Shown here in pieces: positions 60,201 to 64,000 of a stretch of DNA of 64,000 nucleotides (the first letter of the stretch is position 1; each line of letters begins with the position of its first letter). The stretch covers positions 36,499,265-36,563,264 of the forward strand of contig NC_088303.1 in the NCBI RefSeq assembly GCF_032854445.1, written 5' to 3'. A program made the position numbers and the translations under genes. The stretch is from Liolophura sinensis (lineage: Eukaryota; Mollusca; Polyplacophora; Chitonida; Chitonidae). The notes below the pieces were generated by a model. The model did not search any database. It was given only the letters and a program-made list of their open reading frames with translations, and was not told the DNA's origin.

Positions 60201-61634
60201 AGTCAGGAATCATCCTCTTTTTGTGCCTGATTTAGAAAACAGAGACAAGAATAAAGTTTGGTGGTAAAAAAAGAGCATGTATGAGACACATGAAAGATCA
60301 TTGCATCAAATACTTCTTCAGATCGATTGCTGATGAGAGACAAAATATAGCACCTACTGGTGACACCTACATGTATGGATTTGGGCAATGCGTAACCCCA
60401 TACAATGTCGTACTCGTCGGTGAAACAGAGACAAAATCTAGCACCTACTGGTGACACCTACATGTATAGATTTGGGCAATGCGTAACCCCATACAATGTC
60501 GTACTTGTCGGTGAAACAGAGACAAAATCTAGCACCTACTGGTGACACCTACATGTATGGATTTGGGCAATGCGTAACCCCACACAATGTCATACTTGTC
60601 GGTGAAACAGAGACAAAATCTAGCACCTACTGGTGACACCTACATGTATGGATTTGGGCAATGCATAACCCCATACAATGTCGTACTTGTCGGTGAAACA
60701 GAGACAAAATCTAGCACCTACTGGTGACGCCTACATGTATGGATTTGGGCAATGCATAACCCCATACAATGTTGTACTTGTCTGTGAAACAGAGACAAAA
60801 TCTAGCACCTACTGGTGACACCTACATGTATGGGTTTGGGCAATGTGTAACCCCACACAATGTCGTACTTGTCGGTGAAACAGAGACAAAATTTAGTACC
60901 TACTGGTGACACCTACATGTATGGATTTGGGCAATGCGTAACCCCATACAATGTCGTACTTGTCGGTGAAACAGAGACAAAATCTAGCACCTACTGATGA
61001 CACCTACATGTATGGATTTGGGCAATGCGTAACCCCATACAATGTCGTACTTGTCTGTGAAACAGAGACAAAATCTAGCACCTATTGGTGACACCTACAT
61101 GTATGGATTTGGGCAATGCGTAACTCCATACAATGTCATACTTGTCGGTGAAACAGAGACAAAATCTAGCACCTACTGGTGACACCAACATGTATGGATT
61201 TGGGCACTGCATCACTTATAGGACATAAAATGCCAGAAGCCTATGGCATTCCATTACACTGAAGGGTTTCACTTTCATTTTGTAATCACATCTAAGTTCA
61301 CGCTCTTTGAAATCAATGTAATATTAACATGTCTATCAAACAAAACCTACTACTTGATGTGAGACTGTAATCAAACTTAAAAGCCTGCAACATGTGACTG
61401 AAATACAAGTGAAACAGAGAATACCAGTATGTAACAACCCTTCCAGTACCTTTTTAGTACATTGATTACTTTGGTCACCCATTTCCTGGCTTTCTCTGTG
61501 AGGCTGGGATCTCCAGGGTCAGCATGCATCACAACTGTGTTGTCTTCTACCAGCATGCCACATCTGTCACCAGGCGATTCCTGCAATAGTGGCGTGCCTC
61601 CTGCCATCTCCACTGTCAGCCGCAACTTGGTAAA
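36260..61634 (-). CDS. NBN: nibrin (NBN/NBS1), 3' part of gene, ten exons (5' exons beyond window)
   Basis: Nibrin is the regulatory subunit of the nuclear MRE11-RAD50-NBS1 complex, which senses double-strand breaks and recruits and activates ATM. Minus-strand coding segments: 61634-61450, 60226-60135, 54356-54248, 53037-52983, 51188-50947, 50519-49799, 48640-48455, 44170-44057, 39761-39712 and 36503-36452. Every intron is GT-AG and every split codon closes correctly. The total is 1806 nt, 601 residues plus stop. Human nibrin is 754 residues and enters this region at roughly residue 230, so the full protein would be about 830 residues (inference). Family evidence (from memory): BRCT2 residues GGTPLL and EIGYAVLY, MRE11-binding RNFKKFRK, LPQIIGGSDLE, and C-terminal QLFDW followed by a basic end. 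Start codon, FHA and BRCT1 exons were not found up to 64000. The middle exons are assigned by phase and position, since that part of nibrin is poorly conserved. Confidence 0.93.
36279..36284 (-). terminator. NBN: candidate poly(A) signal of NBN
   Basis: The minus strand reads AATAAA here (plus strand tttatt within atctttattcaat), 168 bp beyond the NBN stop codon. The predicted 3' UTR is therefore about 190-210 nt. The canonical hexamer and short distance make this the likely cleavage signal, though AATAAA is common in AT-rich DNA. Confidence 0.7.
36452..36503 (-). CDS. NBN: NBN terminal exon: end of ATM-binding motif, basic C-terminus and stop
   Basis: Acceptor cttggtttgcag|C. The first base closes the Asp codon (GA+C); then comes WDSKSPRGKIPAKRSR and TGA. 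The junction gives QLFDW, corresponding to the human DLFRY aromatic motif, and the protein ends in a basic AKRSR as human ends in LKRRR. The 3' UTR follows on the minus strand, with AATAAA about 170 bp beyond the stop. Confidence 0.92.
37137..38850. repeat. 53-bp minisatellite x about 32 in the last NBN intron
   Basis: The unit is cctggctcaccagaatgaag plus gaaatgattaaaactgc plus aaaacttacacacaca, about 53 bp. There are two block-wise subfamilies: one with gctcacc...actgc...acacacac (about 37190-38180) and one with gctaatcag...acggc...cacacgga (about 38240-38740). A CA dinucleotide tract inside the unit varies in length. Diverged unit-like sequence recurs at 38860-38890 and at 39525-39555. It lies wholly within the intron between the last two NBN exons. 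Confidence 0.97.
38935..39330. repeat. dispersed repeat family, copy 1
   Basis: Shares with 61655-62205, in the same order and orientation, aacaaatgcatttgt, gcattgtggtgagtataac, ctgtagggaacctgcat, gaaaatgaacaaatgtgagt and acacatcgtcatctgtg, followed by a (TATG) run. No coding potential is seen. It lies between the 53-bp array and the penultimate NBN exon. Confidence 0.85.
39712..39761 (-). CDS. NBN: NBN penultimate exon: ATM-binding tail, first part
   Basis: This 50-nt exon has acceptor tgatcttttcag|GCT and donor TTTTTGA|GTAAGT (strong). Starting in phase 0 it reads AESQQNEADRMASQLF and ends with two bases GA of an Asp codon. It aligns with human nibrin VQNQHAKEESLADDLF. In human, the acidic EE pair and the FRY residues make up the conserved ATM-recruiting motif. 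Here the acidic positions are weaker and an SQ dipeptide occupies the DD position. It is isolated between two satellite blocks (37137-38850 and 41346-44125). Confidence 0.92.
40115..40250 (-). mobile_element. family-1 SINE, degraded
   Basis: Matches include tatggagagaggaaaccagg, cagaatttgggagaaac, accatctgcaggttgctgga and agaccttcctttgtata. A further scrap of the 3' module (gttttacgctttacttaagaata) lies at about 39845-39885, so the element may be split. Confidence 0.7.
41035..41200. repeat. 20-bp C-rich minisatellite x about 9
   Basis: The unit is gtgcagcactctcccccgat with variants (gtacagcactctccccctat and others). About nine copies end at cagcatacgcaccc. The plus strand is strongly pyrimidine-biased. 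It lies about 150 bp beyond the low-coordinate end of the NBN-derived satellite, in the same intron. Confidence 0.93.
41346..44125 (-). repeat. exon-derived satellite, ~107-bp unit x about 27, in an NBN intron
   Basis: The recurring plus-strand core is cgggttgttgacatgag, found about 27 times at roughly 105-108-bp spacing (for example near 41473, 42606, 42819, 42926, 43138, 43987, 44094). Read on the minus strand, each unit is the 3' part of the NBN exon at 44057-44170 (LEPHVNNPREELDQWYREALQ or variants), the donor CAG|GTGAG and about 32 bp of intron ending GATTGACTGATG, then back into the exon. Common variants are QWYREALQ and ELYREALQ. Several units carry a 2-bp deletion that shifts the frame. 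One unit near 41578 is truncated, and the array stops mid-unit at 41346. Confidence 0.95.
44057..44170 (-). CDS. NBN: NBN exon: IIGGSDLE segment (source of the adjacent satellite)
   Basis: Acceptor ttttactttttag|AGT, donor CTACAG|GTGAGT; 38 codons, phase 0 at both ends. It encodes SQHVGCGSLPQIIGGSDLE and then PHVNNPREELDQWYSEALQ. Human nibrin reads LPHIIGGSDL followed by a charged helix containing ELEEWLRQEM. This is part of the Nbs1 C-terminal domain, following the MRE11-binding motif. The 3' 70 bp of the exon and its 5' splice site continue on the same strand into a satellite of about 26 further diverged copies. I take this copy as authentic because it alone has the full 5' part, a pyrimidine-rich acceptor and the LPQIIGG coding sequence. 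Confidence 0.95.
44282..44420 (-). mobile_element. family-1 SINE, truncated, minus orientation
   Basis: Recognisable by ttgattggtgttttatgccg, aagaatatttcacttatacg, cagcattatgatggaaggaa and ccatccacaggttg. It sits about 110 bp upstream (gene sense) of the NBN IIGGSDLE exon. Confidence 0.9.
45717..45921 (+). mobile_element. family-1 SINE with tRNA-derived head and TAAA tail
   Basis: This copy keeps its Pol III head. The A-box-like stretch tgactcagttagttgg is at 45729-45744 and the B box gagttcaagtcc at 45797-45808. The body (cccaccataatgctggccgc, gtataagtgaaatattcttg, agtacagcataaaacacc) and a (TAAA) tail at 45902-45921 follow. Compared with the 55520-55675 and 8704-8885 copies, it lacks the central segment between gctcatgct and ctgcccagttt, so it is internally deleted. 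Intronic in NBN, antisense to the gene. Confidence 0.9.
46640..46945. repeat. 120-bp tandem duplication (2 full copies plus edges)
   Basis: The segment starting gtggatcttaacagaatttt at 46683 recurs at 46803 (period 120 bp), and a partial third copy begins near 46925. The shared middle includes ctgataaacgaaaatcaaac and cattaag-type AT-rich sequence. Intronic within NBN. Confidence 0.88.
47815..48085. repeat. 130-bp tandem duplication
   Basis: tgacgttctaattgtattgt at 47851 recurs as tgacattctaattgtattgt at 47981, a 130-bp period. The shared tail is gatgtaataatgtggtta. A third partial edge (atttatatttttttaaata) follows at about 48066. Diverged by about 10-15 percent; intronic in NBN. Confidence 0.85.
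48455..48640 (-). CDS. NBN: NBN exon: Nbs1 C-terminal region with MRE11-binding NFKKFRK motif
   Basis: Acceptor ccctttgacaatag|GAT, donor CAGAAAG|GTATATG. The exon is exactly 62 codons and phase 0 at both ends, which matches the neighbours. It encodes DQVLAADGFVKEEVTAQ, then VLVEFKSLMVRHP and GKKVRNFKKFRK. Human nibrin has TEFRSLVIKN and LKNFKKFKK at the same place. The K/RNFKxFxK motif is the conserved MRE11 contact from yeasts to mammals (established for the family). A downstream AG (cttgcag|CGG) is also acceptor-like but would need a different incoming phase. Confidence 0.95.
49799..50519 (-). CDS. NBN: NBN large central exon: acidic, Ser-rich disordered region
   Basis: Acceptor taattcttcag|AGCCC, donor CATACAG|GTATTT. 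The 721-nt exon begins by closing a split Arg codon and ends in phase 0. It encodes a hydrophilic, disordered segment beginning ARGTDDDSHSMPDPK. Visible features are VSDSEGPGRVSDSDPESRP (acidic Ser-Asp/Glu motifs of CK2 type), SSSDDQG, SSSEDPELP, a basic QQKRVKRSG (candidate NLS) and an acidic DDEEVAEEDVDQLE run. Vertebrate nibrin also has a long, poorly conserved acidic/basic region at this point. No folded domain is seen. Translating past the donor would give an artefactual tail VFPLPRSL. Confidence 0.87.
50947..51188 (-). CDS. NBN: NBN exon with 20-residue tandem duplication
   Basis: Acceptor atgatttcag|TCAAGG, donor AAAGAG|GTACGA. The exon starts in phase 0 with SRATAVAPRHEDGKVVVKM and ends with two bases (AG), closed by A of the next exon to give Arg. 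It contains an exact-period 60-bp duplication (plus-strand 50971-51030 and 51031-51090, 5 mismatches) that encodes GDFSVDTKPVGDILT twice. This is the disordered central region of nibrin, with no recognisable domain. Assignment rests on strand, position and phase on both sides. Confidence 0.82.
52983..53037 (-). CDS. NBN: NBN small exon: basic linker
   Basis: This 55-nt exon has acceptor ttctcttctgcag and donor GTGCAG|GTACAAG. It reads (Q)SQMERRKTGRSRQLVGVQ: one base closes the Gln codon from the SQ-rich exon, and it ends in phase 0. The run ERRKTGRSR is strongly basic and could be part of a nuclear localisation signal (inference). Five copies of a 33-bp repeat start about 30 bp upstream of its acceptor. 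A competing acceptor (cacag|ATGG) 6 nt downstream would also be in frame and would delete two residues. Confidence 0.75.
53070..53234. repeat. 33-bp repeat x 5, about 30 bp upstream of an NBN acceptor
   Basis: Five near-identical copies of a 33-bp unit (atcttatgaaagaagctata plus cagatgtacagat). Because 33 is a multiple of three, open frames appear on both strands (for example RSYTDVQISYE on plus), but these are by-products of the repeat. The array ends about 33 bp from the 53037 exon border, so it sits where the branch point and pyrimidine tract of that intron would be. Confidence 0.95.
53366..53470 (-). mobile_element. family-2 SINE 3' module
   Basis: ggagttttacgtcgtactta, ataatttttcagtcctatgc and caatgaggacctgtctg, then cgggccctacggc, are related to the 56975 copy. 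NBN intron. Confidence 0.65.
54248..54356 (-). CDS. NBN: NBN exon: SQ-rich linker after BRCT2
   Basis: Acceptor tatgtttgtag|TG, donor AAACA|GTAAGT (strong consensus). The first two bases complete a Val codon with the single G left by the BRCT2 exon, and the last two bases CA are closed by G of the next exon to give Gln. The peptide includes VQELGLALPSQSLSERPFSQ and EPFSQKKQ. It holds three SQ dipeptides, with a fourth across the splice junction (Q|SQM), so it reads as an SQ-cluster region, the usual ATM/ATR phosphorylation type. A further exon in the 5.8-kb intron upstream cannot be excluded, but phases fit direct joining. Confidence 0.8.
54512..54625 (-). mobile_element. family-1 SINE, 5'-truncated, minus orientation
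   Basis: (TTTA) tail, ttgattggtgttttacgccg, cacttatacgacggcagcca, gggtggaaaccgggcacagc, then it breaks off. High similarity to the 8704-8885 copy suggests a young insertion. It lies in the NBN intron just upstream of the 54356 exon, in the same orientation as the gene. Confidence 0.92.
55520..55675 (-). mobile_element. family-1 SINE, head half (tRNA part), minus orientation
   Basis: From left: gagcctgggggaaacac, aaccatccgcaggttgctgg, cagccggagaggaagccagc, then the reverse complement of the tRNA head (ggacttgaactcacagcgac = B box; ctcctgggtcattacgct). It lacks the 3' module with the TAAA tail. Together with 54512-54625 it allows the ~270-bp family consensus to be pieced together. Confidence 0.9.
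55676..59050. other. NBN intron sequence; no exon recognised besides listed repeats
   Basis: The intron between the 60135 and 54356 exon borders (about 5.8 kb). Besides SINE copies and the plus-strand orphan frame it has only short frames (for example 56417-56644) without splice support. Phases of the flanking NBN exons fit direct joining, so no extra coding exon is required here. Confidence 0.5.
56975..57320 (-). mobile_element. family-2 SINE with tRNA-like head, minus orientation
   Basis: The left end has the 3' module gtgagtgagtgcttggggtt, taatgtcgtactcaacaatt, tttcagtcatatgatgacga. The right end, read on the minus strand, is a tRNA-like head: gcacagttggtagagcatcc (A box) and gcttcgggaccgg, with a weak B box ccttgatcgagtcac. 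Body copies share gcagccccgcccaag and atgctgaacgcc. A second tRNA-derived family, distinct in body and tail from family 1. Confidence 0.8.
59052..59173 (+). CDS. candidate orphan coding exon or retroposed relic, plus strand
   Basis: I do not recognise the gene. An acceptor-like ttttcacccag precedes an open frame reading QLTLSDTNSDDSEIQISS, then TDNEEVAVTSETK and ILGELWYM, ending in TAG. The acidic Ser-Asp/Glu composition is far from what AT-rich non-coding DNA gives by chance, and it looks like the C-terminal tail of a nuclear protein. No partner exon was found upstream. It lies inside an NBN intron, antisense to NBN. About 90 bp downstream is aagatggcggccgtcgagat, a YY1-like element with a short Met-Ala-Ala-Val frame. 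It may be a terminal exon of a nested gene or a decayed transposon or retrogene. Confidence 0.35.
59835..59895 (-). mobile_element. family-1 SINE scrap
   Basis: gatgtttatcgtcctgctta, agaatttttcacttatatga and tggcagcggc match the 3' module only. Confidence 0.5.
60135..60226 (-). CDS. NBN: NBN exon: second half of BRCT2 domain
   Basis: Acceptor tctaaatcag|GC, donor CAGCCAG|GTGAGG. The exon begins with one base that completes the Arg codon left by the previous exon (AG+G) and ends with one base. It encodes HKKRMIPDCEIGYAVLYCCT and then EKHCNPDLQP, matching human RPIPEAEIGLAVIFMTT followed by KNYCDPQG. EIGxAVxY is the hydrophobic C-terminal strand and helix of nibrin BRCT2. The 1.2-kb intron between the two BRCT2 exons is mostly a 91-bp tandem array. 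Confidence 0.92.
60337..61210. repeat. 91-bp minisatellite x about 9.6 between the two NBN BRCT2 exons
   Basis: The unit begins gagacaaaatctagcaccta, continues ctggtgacacctacatgtatg and ends gtacttgtcggtgaaaca, 91 bp, with only scattered substitutions between copies. Homogeneity suggests recent expansion or ongoing conversion. It occupies most of the 1.2-kb intron between 60226 and 61450. Confidence 0.96.
61450..61634 (-). CDS. NBN: NBN exon: first half of BRCT2 domain
   Basis: The acceptor ttttcctag has a long pyrimidine tract and the donor is AAAAG|GTAC. The exon starts in phase 0 with FTKLRLTVEMAGGTP and ends with two bases (AG) of a split Arg codon. Key residues are KLRLTVEMAGGTPLLQ, VVMHADPGD and KARKWVTKVINVLKR. 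They match in order the human segment with KKL...GGGEARL...CVVDTG...KKWIQSIMDMLQR, the start of the second nibrin BRCT domain, which with the FHA-BRCT1 block binds phosphoproteins at breaks. The preceding exon (expected to end near GKTFxF) was not found to the right. Confidence 0.92.
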
Positions 61635-61654
61635 CTAGGAAAAAGAAAAAAACA

Positions 61655-62205
61655 AGAGTTGAGGTGAACAGAAGATACTAAATCCCCAACAAATGCATTT
61701 GTGTGAAACGTATCAAAGCAGCACTGTGGTGAGTATAACTGCTGTAGGGAACCTTCATGGCAAGTCCATCTCAACTCCAAACTTCATGCGGAAAACAGTT
61801 AAAATTCTAGCCGGGACACGAAAATGAAAACTATTTATATAGTACATACAAGGTACATGGCTATCTAGTTACCACACAACTGGGAAAAATGGACAAATGT
61901 AAGTCCCTACACATCAACATCTCTGTACCTATGTATCCACCAAAAAATTAAAACTCTTTGTGGGAAACTGTTTTATAGCCTGGGCACAAAATCATATTTA
62001 TTTATGTAGTATATAAATGGAAACTGGTAACTATGACAACGGTGGAAATGAACAAATGTGAGTCGCAACACATCGTCATCAGTGCATATTTGTATCCACC
62101 AAACATAATGCAAAAAACTGTTGGAGTTATAGCCCGGACACAAATACGAACACATGGACGGATGGATGAACGGATGGACAGATGAACAAAATCGCCATAA
62201 CATGT
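61655..62205. repeat. dispersed repeat family, copy 2 with internal duplication
   Basis: The first half (61655-61935) matches copy 1 from gttgaggtgaacag through gtaagtccctacacatcaac. The second half (about 61940-62205) repeats the back portion (ggaaatgaacaaatgtgagt, acacatcgtcatcagtg, ttggagttatagcccgg) and continues into gacggatggatgaacgg. Located just upstream (gene sense) of the first NBN exon in the window. Confidence 0.8.
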
Positions 62206-63094
62206 AAGCTAGATGTGTAATTTGCTCTTCTTGTAATTTGCCTTGCTGAAATGTACACTGTATCATCTTCCAGAGAGTTATAGTGTTTTAACTGATATAA
62301 TTTGTCCATGCTGTATACATCCAGAAAGGTTACCATCCATCTGTCATCTTACTGACAGATGAGAAGCCAATCAAAATGTAATAGATGAAAAGTAGATGGG
62401 AGTGTTACAATGACTAAATCAGGCAATCCCCCAGCAGCTGAGTTCACACCTTGTCTATGCTGCTGTGTGTGTCCCCACTACCTAGCTTACTGTGAAGCCT
62501 GTGACTTAAGATGGAGAAAACAGAAACCTTGACAACATTTGGTGTCTTATTTTTATGAGTTACCAATTGCTGTTTTCATTTACCTAAATTTGGGCTTCAA
62601 ATATTTCTATTAGTAGTATTCTTAAAAAACATGAAACAGTTGTTGAATTGTCTCTGCTAGTGCTATTTATTGCAAATTGCGCATTTTACAAACATTATTT
62701 CAGTTTTGTGAAATTATTTTCCGATAACAGCGCCACCTTGGCAAAGCAGTCTCATCCTACCATGTTACAAGGAATATTTGGTTTCACAGACTTTTTCCTT
62801 GTTATTTAATATTGTCTCAAGATGGGGACATCTGCAATGTCCATCACAAACCGAAACTTGAGGAAGTTTAATCTCTACTTGTTAACACATGCGCTTTGTA
62901 TTCAAGGGAAATAACCCGGGGAAAGCATCTGGTCTGTGTGTTATTACATGTATATATGCGTGTGTATTGAGTTGCTCCCCCTTACACCTCTGACACCCTG
63001 TGTAGTCCTCGGCAAAAGGTCACCTTGTCTTCAAGCGCAAACTGTTTTGAGGGGATAGGTGAGACCGGGGCAATAAATATTAACTTCACATTTT

Positions 63095-63205
63095 ATTATT
63101 TACTTATCTGACTTGTGTTTCTCGCTGTACTCAGGAAGATTTCATATGTATGACGGCAGCCAGCATTATGGTGGGAGAAATCTAGGACCATCTGTAGGCA
63201 TACAA
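63095..63205 (-). mobile_element. family-1 SINE, degraded
   Basis: ttgtgtttctcgctgtactc, tatgacggcagccagcatta and ggaccatctgtaggc match the 3' module and body in order, with many substitutions. Confidence 0.7.
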
Positions 63206-63535
63206 AATGTACCTCTGCATATGCAGGCAGTCTGAGATCGAGGAACTCACACTGAATGCACTGGTGTTATGCTTTATTTTTTTTATTTTTTTTTTTCTGA
63301 TTGATTTGTTTTCCTTTTGGGTTTTCAAGCTGTGAATTTTGTTATGACTACGTAATTGTCAAAATGGCTAAAAAAAATTCTGTCCAGGTTAGTCACATTG
63401 GTGCAAGGGAAAACACGCTAGCTACTAGCATAGATTGCTACTTTCAAAGGTGTTTTGCAACAGACCAGAGCACTCGAGCACTCTCATCACTGCCTCTCAC
63501 AATCCAACTAGCCTGACTGGTCTGTTGTGTCACTG

Positions 63536-63979
63536 TCAGTAAGATTTGTATGTGTTTAACGTATGTTGACCGTAAAAGCGTGCTAAATTTTCCACGGGTA
63601 CAACCGTCATCACGTGAATATCCAATTCCAGTCCGTCCGATAAACCAGGAGGGATCGTAGTTGTGTCATCTACAGTGGCCATAATGAGAGACAAAACCGT
63701 TCATCATATGTAGTTACTTGTATGAGCTTTTCAACATCTTTGAAGAACCAATGCAATTCTGTTATCTTCCACAACTGTTATAGTTACATGGTTTACAGGA
63801 TTGCAACCTAAAGGGGCAAATGTAAGGACAATTACGAATTTGATTTGTTTGAACACCATTGTGACTGGACAGACAGTACTCCTGTTTAGATCTTTCTCAA
63901 AATCAACGATGTACTCCACGACTGCTTGCGTAACATCGATTGTCTTGGAGTTATGTCTAGCATCGGGGACCTGGCTCTT
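63536..63979 (-). pseudogene. unassigned coding-like minus-strand stretch, interrupted by TGA codons
   Basis: One reading frame is open from 63979 to 63731 (TIDVTQAVVEYIVDFEKDL then NRSTVCPVTMVFKQIKF and ITVVEDNRIALVLQRC, then TGA). After two more in-frame TGA codons it continues in the same frame as MATVDDTTTIPPGLSDG then LELDIHVMTVVPVENLARF to a stop at 63536. Composition is protein-like and the frame is shared across about 440 bp, but I recognise no family. An acceptor-like acatttgcccctttag lies inside (about 63818). It might be exons of another gene, a decayed element or chance. It is not the nibrin FHA or BRCT1 region. Confidence 0.3.
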
Positions 63980-64000
63980 TTAAAGCAAAACTATAAATGT

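Overview
This is a eukaryotic, metazoan window, most likely from a mollusc or another lophotrochozoan. The reasons are split, phase-compatible exons with GT-AG borders, long AT-rich introns, many minisatellites, and a dispersed tRNA-derived SINE (about 14 recognisable copies) whose body and 3' module resemble elements I associate with molluscan genomes. The taxonomic call is from memory and was not searched. There are no bacterial operons, rRNA genes, canonical tRNA genes or CRISPR arrays.

The only gene I can identify firmly is on the minus strand of the right half: nibrin (NBN/NBS1), the FHA-BRCT subunit of the MRE11-RAD50-NBS1 DNA-break complex. Ten exons can be read by hand between 61634 and 36452. 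All splice phases agree and they join into 1806 nt (601 codons plus stop), running from the second BRCT domain to the stop codon. A poly(A) signal lies about 170 bp beyond the stop. The exons for the FHA domain and BRCT1 must lie to the right of the window. Diagnostic motifs are EIGYAVLY (end of BRCT2), an SQ cluster, an acidic low-complexity middle, RNFKKFRK (MRE11-binding), LPQIIGGSDLE, and a QLFDW C-terminal motif corresponding to the ATM-binding tail.

The NBN introns are unusually rich in tandem repeats: 91 bp x about 10, 33 bp x 5, about 107 bp x about 27, 20 bp x about 9, and 53 bp x about 32. The most striking is at 41346-44125. It is a satellite made from NBN itself: each ~107-bp unit is the last ~70 bp of the IIGGSDLE exon, its 5' splice site and about 32 bp of intron. 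The array therefore holds about 27 donor sites and several in-phase 25-codon pseudo-exons just downstream of the authentic exon.

The left 36 kb holds no gene I can support. It contains a decayed non-LTR retrotransposon (about 34190-35560) interrupted by a SINE with a 7-bp target duplication, a ~680-bp inverted-repeat MITE (10946-11627), three minisatellites (44 bp, 33/36 bp and about 75 bp units), scattered SINE copies, and several GC-richer, homeodomain-site-rich blocks that look like conserved non-coding or regulatory DNA. It may be intergenic DNA or the intron of an unseen gene.
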